Shown: positions 17,201 to 25,389 of the stretch, in pieces
How positions within the stretch are numbered: the first letter of the stretch is position 1
How the letters are laid out: the number at the start of each line of letters is the position of its first letter
DNA from: Bacteroidales bacterium
GTDB lineage: Bacteria > Bacteroidota > Bacteroidia > Bacteroidales > P3
Length of the DNA: 49,298 nucleotides
Reading direction: 5' to 3'
Assembly: GCA_024400565.1 (NCBI GenBank)
Contig: JAKSMQ010000010.1
Coordinates: forward strand, 1-49,298
The notes under the pieces: generated by a model
The model's database searches: none
What the model was told of the DNA's origin: nothing
What the model saw: the letters and a program-made list of their open reading frames with translations, nothing else
Position numbers and translations under genes: made by a program

Positions 17201-18708
17201 ACCTCGGCTACGGCAATACCTTCGCTGATATTGGCCTCAAGGGAGGTTTCTGCTATCGGATTACCTCTCAGTATCGAGTTGGTAAGTTTACCGTCGATGC
17301 TGGCGGTCATGATTTTGGGGTTGAAGTTCTGACCCTGGAAATTGAGTACAAAACCCGATGAGCTAACCCATTCGTTGGCGGCAATCTTAGATATCTGGAA
17401 AGAGGGCGACTCAACTTTCCCTTTATAGTTGATGAGATGTTCCTTCAGCTGCATATCCAGCGATCCTTCCACCATGAGCGTTCCCAACGCACAGTCGAGT
17501 TTGCAGGAGGCATCAAAGTCTTTGTATGTACCCAGGAAGGTGGCTGCAATATCCATCTGTCCGAGCGATTCGATTAGTTTGAGCGGCTCTACCGGTCGGT
17601 CGAGTGGATGTTTGACGTTGCAGAGATCTCGGTAGTTGGTGGTCAGACGTTCCACATTTCCTCCGATTAGAGTGCTGTCGATGTGCGGCAGACCGGTAAT
17701 GAACCCGTTAAAGAACACCTCGCTACCTTTGCCGAATCTGGCAATAATATTCTCGGCATGCATGTCTGCAACAGGACCGGTTACGGTACCTTCAATCTCT
17801 ATACGGGTATCCATACCCCACAATACTGGCGCCCAATATGCGGCGGTGGCCATATTCCCGATGCTTCCCGGTTTGATGTTGACATACATATTCACACTAT
17901 CGCAATAATACTTCATGGTATTCCACGAAGTATAGCGCAACTGGGCATCCAGCATCATGCTCGAGCTGTCGGTCTGGACTATGAGGTTGTTGGCTATGAT
18001 TCCCTGTGGTCCTACATCGCCATCAAATTCGATGTGGTTGATATTGAGCCCCGATTTCTCGTGACAGGAGAACTTCTCCATTCGGCATGTGATGCGGCCG
18101 TCTTCCATATAGAATCCACCCACTCTTGCCTTGATGTGGGTGAAGTCCATATCTTTGATGTTGACACCATGGTCGTAGTGTCTTGGAGGCGTATTGGGAG
18201 TACCGTCTTTGCTGAATGGTCGGTAGTCCAACTCCTGATGATACCTCACATTGTTGAGGATTACCTTGCGTGCACTCAGCACGAAATGTTTCTTGGGCTT
18301 GCTTTTCTCCGACTTGGGGAACTTGTCGATGATGTATTTGAAATTCAATACGCCTTTCGAGTCGGTATGAAGATGGAACTCTGTGTTCTTAACCAACACT
18401 CTGTCAACGTGAATACCTTCTTGTGTGATAGGTTTACCCTTGAGACGTACCGATATACGTTCGCTCTGAAGGATGGTATCGTTGTCGGGCGACACTACAA
18501 GAATGTCGTAGAGGTTAGCGTGGTCGAGCAGGTTAATTCCTATAGAACCAATTCTGATGGTTCCGCCCCATTCCTCGGTCAGCTTGGCACTTGCTATACT
18601 TCCGGCAATGGATTGGACAATAGAATAGTTAACTAAGGCTACGGCAACATAGATAACTATGAAGATAGTTAAGCAAATCCTTCCGAATATGTGCCAAAAA
18701 CGCTTGAT
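14212..18708 (-). CDS. tamB: Translocation and assembly module protein TamB (DUF490)
   Basis: A very large inner-membrane-anchored periplasmic protein with long repetitive beta-strand (AsmA/TamB-like) segments and a C-terminal DUF490 domain over roughly the last 400 residues. The family spans the periplasm and supports outer-membrane biogenesis and lipid transport. The first canonical start codon is a GTG at 18493-18495 (1427 residues), but the frame stays open to the stop at 18760-18762. The extra residues read as a basic start (KRFWHIFGR), a transmembrane segment (CLTIFIVIYVAVALVNY) and a TamB-like SIAGSIASAKLTEEWGG stretch. None of those codons is ATG, GTG or TTG. I therefore place the start at the ATC codon 18706-18708, giving 1498 residues; an assembly error is possible. 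GT9 follows with a four-base overlap. Confidence 0.87.
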   Translation of the reverse strand: MKRFWHIFGRICLTIFIVIYVAVALVNYSIVQSIAGSIASAKLTEEWGGTIRIGSIGINLLDHANLYDILVVSPDNDTILQSERISVRLKGKPITQEGIHVDRVLVKNTEFHLHTDSKGVLNFKYIIDKFPKSEKSKPKKHFVLSARKVILNNVRYHQELDYRPFSKDGTPNTPPRHYDHGVNIKDMDFTHIKARVGGFYMEDGRITCRMEKFSCHEKSGLNINHIEFDGDVGPQGIIANNLIVQTDSSSMMLDAQLRYTSWNTMKYYCDSVNMYVNIKPGSIGNMATAAYWAPVLWGMDTRIEIEGTVTGPVADMHAENIIARFGKGSEVFFNGFITGLPHIDSTLIGGNVERLTTNYRDLCNVKHPLDRPVEPLKLIESLGQMDIAATFLGTYKDFDASCKLDCALGTLMVEGSLDMQLKEHLINYKGKVESPSFQISKIAANEWVSSSGFVLNFQGQNFNPKIMTASIDGKLTNSILRGNPIAETSLEANISEGIAVAEVGISDTLIKMNLDATLDLTQERTHALLNGDIAHADLVKLRLWNNASDTTLKISAKLYTEASINLKEQNPVDNLQADVRLTNTHIQRNDASVKFNSLSLTAKQENFRKSIALQSDLADADIHGYYRYAQLPVIIRQLCDKYIPIYYNPFSKSSALSEEDYASIADADFEMDVRWNDPAGKAEIFMPSIKIARGTRLQCNYGFAKSMKIVAASDSIKLGGIALYDVGLDGGDMSGRYMASLIADHFSVGTLRLLENIHIQASSTPERASCSLRWFDAKEDTTRGNINILLNSDLTKNTLTIPQGKVVVHGNPWMISCSRPITLANKHIEADGLTLQSQSQSVLVDLLLANSSSDNISANFHKFDLGQLGFLLGNMGLSIDGRINGDFTMKGFGSTPYLDTKLLINDFVINNQPLGDADIISKWDSERNLLKLDVATALPQESGIQHPLTANGYIALGEKDPSLDFDVRFGGLSLQTVEPFVKSFSSQLEGYLKGRIDVEGSLSKPVIRGGAKIDGGLIKVDFLNVAFSVNDSVTLTHDNVIFNNFTIRDPQNNPAYLNGKISHKGLKDIKFDLTLNTDNLLVMNTTPLDGDFYGRILASANGRITGTDKDMNIAIDAKTMPGCLITYPINNKRQVKELNYIQFVDENSLAEDHSEGVIRNQKEEESSSGFNYRLTMNLNVTPDVKMNLPLDFSPMSADLKASGQGDLQISLGSTSSLSILGNYEFSNGNMVLDLLGLISREFTIAQGSSINFTGAIPDAQFNIDAVYSQRVNLATLTGISSSTERSSQTIPVQDVIQLSGSLTNPELGFDIRLPNVDQSVSEEVFSYIDRTNDRDMLNQTVYLLVFGQFYNSTVSNSTSIENSGYSVVANSVGSVVSDMVQFVNVNFDYTAESELTAQQFDVDISKDWGKFYLESTLGIGESNNINNTNGRNNNVTGDVLLGYKIRPNIHFFVFNRSNTNDYTRSDLPYKQGLGLKYTKDFNKLSDLFGGKTKKAKKR

Positions 18709-18770
18709 ATCTGTGTTTTTATTAAAAGTTCTACTATAAATAACACAAAAAACCGTTTTTTATTATTGAC

Positions 18771-18778
18771 CAAACCTA
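18771..18778 (-). promoter_or_regulatory. -7 box of the tamB operon
   Basis: Complement of caaaccta reads TAGGTTTG, a TAnnTTTG match. Transcription would begin near 18763, so a start codon must lie downstream of that, in the region where the tamB frame has only non-canonical candidates. Confidence 0.5.
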
Positions 18779-18909
18779 AAAATTAGTCTTTTTTAATAAT
18801 CGGCATCGGAATCGACTCAAGATAAACCCTTATAAGACTTGAAAACGAGCCCTCATATCCAATACAGATAGTTTCAATCCTCAACAATCTCTTCACGATA
18901 GCTCAACCC

Positions 18910-18997
18910 TCGGCCAACGTTCGGCCACTATTGCCGAAAGAGTGTGCTACCTTTGCCGAAAGAGTGTGCTGTTATTGTAATGGTATTGTTGGGGCAT
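18910..18997. repeat. 11-bp-periodic array with a perfect 22-bp-spaced duplicate
   Basis: Eight consecutive 11-mers, each beginning with t. The pair tcggccaacgt and tcggccactat comes first, then tgccgaaagag twice (18932 and 18954) alternating with tgtgctacctt and tgtgctgttat, then tgtaatggtat and tgttggggcat. The 18-base string ttgccgaaagagtgtgct is repeated exactly, 22 bases apart (2x11). No reading frame explains it. Confidence 0.75.
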
Positions 18998-19123
18998 TAA
19001 GTGTATTCTTCAATGGATTGCCCATATTTGCCGACATGCTAGTGTCAGTTAGTCGCCAGAGAGCAAACATTTTATACAGGATACCAAAAATCTGTTACCT
19101 GAATCTGCTGTCCTTACTAAATT

Positions 19124-20011
19124 CTATTTCACGGCATCTATTCCATAGAAGAATCCGAAGGCTATCAGTATCAGAAATACCAGTCCGACAAGAGTGATAA
19201 GGCATGCAATAGTGCTGCGTATCAGACACCCTATCCAGCCCATGCCATATAGTTGTCGATAGCACCATGCGGGCAGCAACACCATAGCTATCATATCGGC
19301 CAATAGTGAGAATGACGTTATTCCGTCGGAACCGGCCCATGGCAATAGCGCAATCGATAGCATCATACTCTGGCACGATACATATACCAGCACATAAAAG
19401 TGTTCTGCAACATTCAGAGTGCGGACTACGCCGTCGGGTCTCATTAGTCCTTTTCTTCTGAACATCAGCTTGAAAGGCAATACAAATATAAAGGCTGATA
19501 GTAGCGAATTGACCACGTCGTTGCTCAAGATTCCCGACAGCATTCGCAACACTCTGCGTAGCGATTCCGACTGTACCTCGTTTTCGGTTAGGCTGGATGT
19601 AAGGCTGAATGGCTCATAGTCGGCTGTAATCAGAAAGGAGGCAAGAGCATACACAGCCACCAGGCAAAGCAGCATCCTTACGGGTTGGAAATATCTCGCC
19701 CGAATACCCAACAGATAATCCCTTACCATGTGTCCCGGTCTGTATATCAGGTCAAGACAGGTAGAGAAGAATCGGTTGTCTCCACCCACGGCTACCACAA
19801 ACACACTTCCCAGCAGCCGTCGTGTTTTTATCCGTTTTACCTCGGCAGTCTGACCACACGAGGGACAGAATCTCCCCTTAAACTCTGTGCCACAGTTCAT
19901 ACAACGTACTTCCTCGCATTCCTCCACAGGCGACATCTTCAGCTGTCGCCCTTTTCGTTGGGCTTCTTTAACCCTTCGGTTCAGATTCTGTATAAGGGTA
20001 AAAAACTTCAT
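19124..20011 (-). CDS. DUF3667 membrane protein with zinc ribbon
   Basis: A 295-residue protein with an N-terminal zinc-ribbon (Cys37, Cys40, Cys49, Cys52 in CMNCGTEFKGRFCPSCGQ). The DUF3667 signature follows: a short amphipathic region, LDLIYRPGHMVRDYLLGIRARYFQPVRMLL. About four to five transmembrane segments run from about residue 105 to the C-terminus. The function of the family is unknown; the zinc ribbon is cytosolic by the positive-inside rule. It is the last gene of a three-gene minus-strand set (LRR protein, PhzF-like, DUF3667), 53 bases after the PhzF stop codon. Confidence 0.88.
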   Translation of the reverse strand: MKFFTLIQNLNRRVKEAQRKGRQLKMSPVEECEEVRCMNCGTEFKGRFCPSCGQTAEVKRIKTRRLLGSVFVVAVGGDNRFFSTCLDLIYRPGHMVRDYLLGIRARYFQPVRMLLCLVAVYALASFLITADYEPFSLTSSLTENEVQSESLRRVLRMLSGILSNDVVNSLLSAFIFVLPFKLMFRRKGLMRPDGVVRTLNVAEHFYVLVYVSCQSMMLSIALLPWAGSDGITSFSLLADMIAMVLLPAWCYRQLYGMGWIGCLIRSTIACLITLVGLVFLILIAFGFFYGIDAVK

Positions 20012-20064
20012 GAGTTCTTTCTGTAAGTAAAGAGGAATAATTCTATTGTCTGTAAAGTCAGTCG

Positions 20065-20913
20065 TCAGATTTCGATGCTTCGTGTCCCTGTAGGTTTGCC
20101 ATAGCCACCCACTCTCACGCTTTCAATCCGATCTCCCTGGGCGTCAATCCTCACAACAATCTCGCTCGTTTGTCCCATACTCACACCTTGCAGAAATCGA
20201 TACTCCTCACGTTTTTCCACATACCGATGCAGATAGCATGCAAGAGCGCAGTTGGATGTCCCCGTGGCCGACTCTTCGTCTATATCGTAAAGAGGGGCAA
20301 AATTGCGGCACTCAGCTATATAGTCCTTCTTATCGGTTAGCGCAAAAGCATGTATTCCAACAACGCCTTGTTGTCGGTTGATGGCGGCCATTTCCTTAAA
20401 GTTTGGTTTCAACAGTCTCAAATGTTCCACGCTGTCGATGGGCATCAGAATGTCCTTCAATCCTGTTGATACGGCTTGGATAGGATTCCCTCGCAATACC
20501 CACTCTATGGGTAAACACATGTCAAAGTCTTCAGCCTCATACAAGTTGAAGAACTCAGGTCTCCGTTGTTGCATCATTACCCTTCCGTCGGACTCTATAT
20601 TTACCTCTAGCAATCCTGCTAAAGTCTCAATCACAAAGTTTCCGGTAACGCCTTCTATAGTATTTTTGAGTGCAAATGTGGCAATGGTGGCATGCCCACA
20701 AAGCTCTACCTCGGCTGCAGGGGTGAAATACTCCAGCTTGAAGTCGGCCTTTGTTGAAGGACTTACGAATACTGTCTCCGACAATCCCATTTCGGTAGCA
20801 ATATGTTGTTTCTCCTGTTGCGATAGGTTTTCGGCATCAAGTACGATACCGGCACCATTTCCTCCGTTGCCATTGTGGCAGAATGCATTGGCTGTATATA
20901 CTTTAATCATCAT
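20065..20913 (-). CDS. PhzF-family isomerase/epimerase
   Basis: A 282-residue member of the PhzF family (diaminopimelate-epimerase-like fold). Seen are the N-terminal YTANAFCHNGNGGNGAGIVL, the catalytic-glutamate segment EMGLSETVFV, FTPAAEVELCGHATIATFAL and DEESATGTSNCALACYL. The true PhzF enzyme acts in phenazine synthesis, but most bacterial homologues, including this lone one, have unknown substrates. No phenazine genes are near. The start codon overlaps the stop of the upstream LRR gene by four bases (20910-20913), a sign of translational coupling. A second Met immediately follows, so the start could be at 20910. Confidence 0.9.
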   Translation of the reverse strand: MMIKVYTANAFCHNGNGGNGAGIVLDAENLSQQEKQHIATEMGLSETVFVSPSTKADFKLEYFTPAAEVELCGHATIATFALKNTIEGVTGNFVIETLAGLLEVNIESDGRVMMQQRRPEFFNLYEAEDFDMCLPIEWVLRGNPIQAVSTGLKDILMPIDSVEHLRLLKPNFKEMAAINRQQGVVGIHAFALTDKKDYIAECRNFAPLYDIDEESATGTSNCALACYLHRYVEKREEYRFLQGVSMGQTSEIVVRIDAQGDRIESVRVGGYGKPTGTRSIEI

Positions 20914-22421
20914 AATTCTTTTCTAATGATTTTTGCATCACATCGAATAAAAGCCATTTCATAGCCCTTTTCTAATGTGGAGTGAAGAATTATCTGATCG
21001 AGATTTTTGCAGTAGGAAAATGCAAAATCACCTATAGATTTAACAGAAGAGGGTATCTCGATATACTGCAGCTGAGTGCATCTGAAGAAACAGTAATCTC
21101 CAATTACCATTACCCCGTCGGGTATTGAATATTCCTTTTGCTTGCGACCTTGTGGAAAGCATAATATCTGGGTTCTGTCTTTGGTATAGAGCACCCCGTC
21201 TATGCTGCAATACTTTGGATTATCTTCTGCTATTACAATGTTCTCCAGCGACATACAATCGTTGAATATCTGTTGGGTAATAGTAGGAATAGTATCGCAA
21301 TCGTCATCAGTTTCTTCAAACTCTGTTGTATCTGAATGTCCTAAAATTTCAACGCTACCGGGAATCTGTATCTCTTTGATGCTTGTGCATTTGCTAAAAG
21401 CATTGTCTCCAATGGACTTTACGTTGTTGGTGAGTAATATATTGACAATATTTCTGCACGACTCGAATGCGTTGTCATTAATCTCACAAACCGATTCTGG
21501 TACCGTGAAGCATTCGTCTGCATAGTTGGGTGGAACTCGCACAAGGGTCTTCTTGTCTTTGGAGTACAATACTCCATCAATCTCGCAAAGCGACAAATTG
21601 TTTGGAGAAACATCAAATCGCTCCAGATTGTTGCATTCGTTAAAGCAGTCGGAATAAAACTTGGTCAGGTTCTCCGGTATGCTGATTCTTTGTAAGTTGG
21701 TGCATTCTATAAACGAAAGGGGTTCGATAAAATTGACACTTGTGGGAATCTCTACATCTCGCAAGCTTGTGCAACCGAAAAGCATACCCTCGGGAATTAT
21801 TTCTAGATTTCGTGGGAAAGAGATGCCTGTCAACGCCGTGCATTTAAAGAGGATGAATGCTCCGAAACGTGTGACCGAGTCGGGAATATTGATAAACTTC
21901 AGACTCGAACAACTGCTGAAGGCGCTGCTCTCGATTGCCAGCAGGGATGTTGGAAATTCGATGGATTCTAATTCTGAACACTCTTCAAAGGCTCCATTCC
22001 CGATTCTTTCTACCCCGTCAGGAACAACGTATGAATGTCCTCTCTTTTTAGGGGGATATCGGAGTAATTCAAATGGGTGCTTTCTAAACAACACTCCGTC
22101 TATGCTGCAATAGTTGTCATTGTTTGGATCGACACATATTTCTTCCAATTGGGTGCAGCCTGTGAATATCTGCTCTTTAATCTCGTATACCGAGGCGGGT
22201 ATTTTAGCCCATTTCAGATTATAGCAAAAGCTAAAAGCGTCAAACCCAATAACCTTAACTCCGTCGCTGATTGTAAGAGTATTTATATTATCGTTGCGAT
22301 AGAATGTTTGGTCCGGTATTTCATCTACTAGCGAAGGAATAACCACGTCTTTTGCGAAGAATAGGTCTTCTCTAGGCGCAATAATTGAACTCCAAAAGTC
22401 TTGAAATATTTCGTCAGGCAT
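20910..22421 (-). CDS. BspA-type leucine-rich repeat protein without signal peptide
   Basis: A 503-residue protein made almost entirely of about a dozen LRR_5 (BspA/Treponema type) repeats of roughly 23 residues, such as DGVKVIGFDAFSFCYNLKWA, CSELESIEFPTSLLAIESSA and CTNLQRISIPENLTKF. Three island repeats share CSIDGVL(Y/F)xK (near residues 104, 260 and 410). Most BspA proteins are secreted, yet this one starts MPDEIFQDFWSS with no signal peptide or lipobox, so it is probably cytoplasmic. The start at 22421 is supported by a well-formed promoter upstream. It is the first gene of an operon with a PhzF-like gene (overlap of four bases) and a DUF3667 gene. The role is unknown; LRRs mediate protein contacts. 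Confidence 0.88.
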   Translation of the reverse strand: MPDEIFQDFWSSIIAPREDLFFAKDVVIPSLVDEIPDQTFYRNDNINTLTISDGVKVIGFDAFSFCYNLKWAKIPASVYEIKEQIFTGCTQLEEICVDPNNDNYCSIDGVLFRKHPFELLRYPPKKRGHSYVVPDGVERIGNGAFEECSELESIEFPTSLLAIESSAFSSCSSLKFINIPDSVTRFGAFILFKCTALTGISFPRNLEIIPEGMLFGCTSLRDVEIPTSVNFIEPLSFIECTNLQRISIPENLTKFYSDCFNECNNLERFDVSPNNLSLCEIDGVLYSKDKKTLVRVPPNYADECFTVPESVCEINDNAFESCRNIVNILLTNNVKSIGDNAFSKCTSIKEIQIPGSVEILGHSDTTEFEETDDDCDTIPTITQQIFNDCMSLENIVIAEDNPKYCSIDGVLYTKDRTQILCFPQGRKQKEYSIPDGVMVIGDYCFFRCTQLQYIEIPSSVKSIGDFAFSYCKNLDQIILHSTLEKGYEMAFIRCDAKIIRKEL

Positions 22422-22507
22422 ACGGCAATGTTGTTGATGTTTCCAATGTATTGTGTCTGTAATTCTTATATAACAAGTTTCGTCTCACAGACAAGAAAAT
22501 GAGTTTG

Positions 22508-22539
22508 CAAAATTACGAATTTTGATAATATTGAACAAA
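22508..22539 (-). promoter_or_regulatory. Promoter of the LRR-PhzF-DUF3667 operon
   Basis: On the minus strand, TTTG (complement of 22536-22539), a 20-base spacer, then TAATTTTG (complement of 22508-22515). This is a textbook Bacteroidota promoter, about 80 bases upstream of the ATG. Confidence 0.75.
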
Positions 22540-23272
22540 ATATTTTCAATAGGACGGATTGTTTTCAGAGGAATGTGTCATGTATAAAACTTATATTTAT
22601 TTGAAGATGTAGTATCAGGTCGATTGTCAAATAGGTTGGATAAATGTAAAAGTATTGTAGACTATACAACGGCATACGATATTGTTTGTTACAAGGTATA
22701 TGAATTTTTTTGTGATGAGCGGAAGTTAAGGTTATGATAATCTGATTAGGATTCGAGGCTGTTTTGAGGGTGTAAGTAGCATGGTTAGGGGGCGTAAGTA
22801 GGCTGTTTGGGTTGGGTAAACAGTATGTTGGGTCGGGGTAAACAGCCTGTAGGCAGCATATAGGCTCCACTTTCGGTCGGGTTTTGGCTGCTTTGGTGGA
22901 CGCTATATGGACTCTAGGTGGACGCTAGGTGCTGTTTGTGTGGAGGGAATATGAGTTGTCGTGAAGATTGGTCTGTTGGTTTCTATTGTGTGCAAAATTG
23001 CTTATTTGAACGACTGATGTAGGGTTCTCGGACAGATAGCTTAGGGTGGGGTAGGGGATTGTGTTGGAAGAAGGGAACTTATGCTTGTCTGGGACAGAAT
23101 AGTTGCCCTTTTTTATCAATAATAAGATGCTTTGGTTTGGGTGTGGTAAGTTGAATATTGTCAGGATGTTTGGCGTGTCAGGAGTGGCGTACGGGCGTCA
23201 AGAGCGAACCTTTGGGATTTGTTTTTTTTATAAAGTTATTCACTATTTTTAATGTATGTCGGAAAAATAATG
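22540..23272. other. Long intergenic region carrying a periodic array
   Basis: No gene is supported. The central part (22750-22947) is the 11-bp-periodic repeat listed separately. A further stretch at about 23019-23046 (gtagggttctcggac, then atagcttaggg) resembles units of the 35393 array. The strand is strikingly G/T-rich from about 22740 to 23120. Confidence 0.6.
22750..22947. repeat. 22-bp (2x11) degenerate tandem array
   Basis: Nine 22-base units run without gaps. Four start with gtaa at 22772, 22794, 22816 and 22838, each exactly 22 bases apart. They are followed by units starting at 22860 (ataggctccac), 22882, 22904 and 22926, and a related unit precedes them at 22750. Two successive units end in taggtggacgc/ttggtggacgc. 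The 11-mers gtaaacagcct and ataggctccac recur unchanged near 35400, and tggacgcta units are the inverse of the array at 1-99. Confidence 0.8.
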
Positions 23273-23280
23273 TATCTTTG
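23273..23280 (+). promoter_or_regulatory. -7 box of tsaD, giving an almost leaderless mRNA
   Basis: tatctttg, a perfect match, ends 11 bases before the ATG at 23291. Transcription would start near 23286, leaving a leader of about five bases. This excludes the upstream in-frame ATG codons at 23252 and 23270. Confidence 0.6.
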
Positions 23281-23290
23281 CATTCCGATT

Positions 23291-24298
23291 ATGACTACCA
23301 TACTTGCTATAGAATCCTCATGTGACGACACTTCGGCTGCCGTCCTTCGCAACGATAGAATACTTTCCAACGTAATCGCCTCCCAGAAGGTGCATGAACA
23401 ATACGGCGGCGTTGTACCCGAACTGGCTTCGCGTGCCCATCAGCAGAATATCGTACCCGTTGTTGATGCCGCCATTCGTCAGGCGGGCATCAGCAAGTCC
23501 GACCTGGATGCTGTGGCTTTCACCCGCGGACCGGGATTGCTGGGCTCTCTGCTGGTAGGGGTTTCCTTTGCCAAGAGTTTTGCTCAGGCGCTCGATATTC
23601 CCCTCATTGAGGTTAATCACCTTCAGGGACATGTGCTTTCGCACTTTATCAAGGAGAACGACGAGAGCAAAGTGCCTCAGTTTCCGTTCCTCTGCCTCCT
23701 GGTGTCGGGCGGACATACGCAGATTATTCTTCTGAAATCGCATTTCGAGATCGAAATCCTGGGTCAGACTATCGACGATGCTGCAGGCGAAAGTATCGAT
23801 AAGGCGGCCAAGATTATGGAACTGGGCTATCCTGGAGGCCCCATAATAGACCGGTTGGCCAAAGAGGGTAACCCCGATGCTTTTCAGTTCGCTACGCCCC
23901 ATATCCAGGGGTTGGACTATAGCTTCAGCGGCATCAAGACCTCGTTCCTCTATTTCCTTCGCGACCATCTGAAGGAGGATCCCGATTTTATCGAAAAGAA
24001 CAAGGCCGATCTGTGTGCATCTATACAGAAATGCATAGTGGGATTTCTGATCAAGAAATTCGAGAAGGCTGCCCTTCAGACAGGTATACGTCAGGTGGCT
24101 ATTGCCGGAGGCGTGAGTGCCAATTCCTATCTTCGTTCGGAGTTGGAGCGCATAGGCAAGAAGCATCATTGGGATGTATTTGTGCCTAAGTTCCAGTTCT
24201 GTACCGACAATGCGGCCATGGTGGGAATAGCCAGTTATTTCAAATACCTCAAGGGCGAGTTTGCCGATATTTCCCTGCCTCCCTATACCAGAGGATAA
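23291..24298 (+). CDS. tsaD: tRNA N6-adenosine threonylcarbamoyltransferase
   Basis: Catalytic subunit that transfers threonylcarbamoyl from its AMP adduct to A37 of tRNAs reading ANN codons, working with TsaB, TsaE and TsaC. The 335 residues start MTTILAIESSCDDTSAAV, the ASKHA-type nucleotide-binding opening. The metal-binding NHLQGHVLSH (His110, His114), LVSGGHTQI, GYPGGPIIDRL, DYSFSGIKT and CTDNAAMVG motifs follow. The frame extends 13 residues upstream, but the promoter falls inside that part. It is first in an apparent operon with porP, a porE-like gene and an FAH-family gene (43, 31 and 10 base gaps). Confidence 0.96.
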   Translation: MTTILAIESSCDDTSAAVLRNDRILSNVIASQKVHEQYGGVVPELASRAHQQNIVPVVDAAIRQAGISKSDLDAVAFTRGPGLLGSLLVGVSFAKSFAQALDIPLIEVNHLQGHVLSHFIKENDESKVPQFPFLCLLVSGGHTQIILLKSHFEIEILGQTIDDAAGESIDKAAKIMELGYPGGPIIDRLAKEGNPDAFQFATPHIQGLDYSFSGIKTSFLYFLRDHLKEDPDFIEKNKADLCASIQKCIVGFLIKKFEKAALQTGIRQVAIAGGVSANSYLRSELERIGKKHHWDVFVPKFQFCTDNAAMVGIASYFKYLKGEFADISLPPYTRG

Positions 24299-24341
24299 AC
24301 CTTTCGGACGAAGATAAACAGATTCGAGAAGAGAAGAAAGA

Positions 24342-25358
24342 ATGACTCAACAACGCACATACAAAAGTTCTGTAGGCAAGCATATCGGCTCGCTGTCGCT
24401 ATTGTGCTGTCTGTTGATGCCTGTTGCTATGCGGAGTCAGGATATTCATTTTTCTCAAATCGACGTCAACCCTATCTTGCTCAACCCTGCCTATTCGGGT
24501 TTCTTTAACGGAACGGGCAGGTTTGGAGTTGTTTACCGAAACCAATGGGCCAGCGTGGGCAGAGCCTATCAGACGATGGCGGCATCGGCAGAAGTTTCAC
24601 TCATGCGTCGCAAAAGAAGACGTGACGGACTGAATCTGGGCCTTTATGCCTATACTGATAACGCAGGAGAACTCCATTACGGAACCTCCTCGGCTACAGC
24701 CGCTTTGTCTTACTTCATGTCGCTGGATAGCCGTAGTTCAACTTTCCTATCGGCAGCAGTCGAAGTGGGTTGCGGGCAGTCGGGATTCGATCCATCCAAT
24801 GCTTCCCTGTTCGATGAGAACGAGTCGTTTGAGAATACTTCGACCTTCTATCCTTTGCTTGGAGCCGGACTGGCATTCTTTTATCAGCCGAACGACGATT
24901 TCTATCTCAAGTGTGGCGTATCGGGCCGCAATCTGAACAGACCCAATATCTCCTATGCCGGTCTTGATGATACCTATCTCAACAGAAAATGGACGGCCTA
25001 TGCCAGAGCAGAATATAGGGCGTGGAGTTCGGTGGGACTGTTGCCTGTGTTGCTTTGCCAATGGCAGAATAACTATAGCGAATATGTGGCAGGTGCCGAT
25101 GCCAAATGGTATATCTCGGAGAATAGCGGCGAGCAGATATCCTTCTCGGGAGGTCTGCGCTATCGCTGGAGAGATGCCCTCTATACGGAATATACCTTTG
25201 AATACAACTCCCTGCTAGTGTCGTTGGCCTATGACGCCAATCTTTCGCGTCTGACTCCGGCTTCCCGTTCGCTGGGAGCGTTCGAATTGGGAGTGGTATA
25301 TAGGATTAACAGTTCGCAGAATGTGCGTCGAAAAGCTATGCCATGCCCTGTGATTTAA
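24342..25358 (+). CDS. PorP/SprF family type IX secretion outer-membrane protein
   Basis: A 338-residue outer-membrane beta-barrel protein of the PorP/SprF family, which links T9SS ring components or specific cargo to the outer membrane. After an N-terminal signal (hydrophobic segment about residues 15-31) comes the family opening DIHFSQIDVNPILLNPAYSG, then VVYRNQWASVG and amphipathic strands to the C-terminus. It directly precedes a PorE-like gene, the arrangement commonly seen for PorP paralogues dedicated to particular systems. The first Met at 24342 gives a slightly long, but still plausible, signal peptide. A second porP lies at 33964-34968. Confidence 0.9.
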   Translation: MTQQRTYKSSVGKHIGSLSLLCCLLMPVAMRSQDIHFSQIDVNPILLNPAYSGFFNGTGRFGVVYRNQWASVGRAYQTMAASAEVSLMRRKRRRDGLNLGLYAYTDNAGELHYGTSSATAALSYFMSLDSRSSTFLSAAVEVGCGQSGFDPSNASLFDENESFENTSTFYPLLGAGLAFFYQPNDDFYLKCGVSGRNLNRPNISYAGLDDTYLNRKWTAYARAEYRAWSSVGLLPVLLCQWQNNYSEYVAGADAKWYISENSGEQISFSGGLRYRWRDALYTEYTFEYNSLLVSLAYDANLSRLTPASRSLGAFELGVVYRINSSQNVRRKAMPCPVI

Positions 25359-25389
25359 TAAATTATGCAATAACAAAAGAATAATATAC

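Larger units (their letters stand above)
18709..19123. other. Intergenic between DUF3667 gene and tamB
   Basis: Holds the tamB promoter (18771-18778) and an 11-bp-periodic array (18910-18997, listed separately). The remainder shows no gene. Confidence 0.5.

Noticed and set aside
17683-18636. A 317-residue plus-strand frame over tamB
   Set aside because: The tamB frame continues through this region with TamB-like sequence; the plus frame looks like shadow coding.
22565-22870. A possible 101-residue minus-strand gene
   Set aside because: It overlaps the periodic array, is made of Pro/Tyr/Ile-rich low-complexity sequence and has no initiation context.
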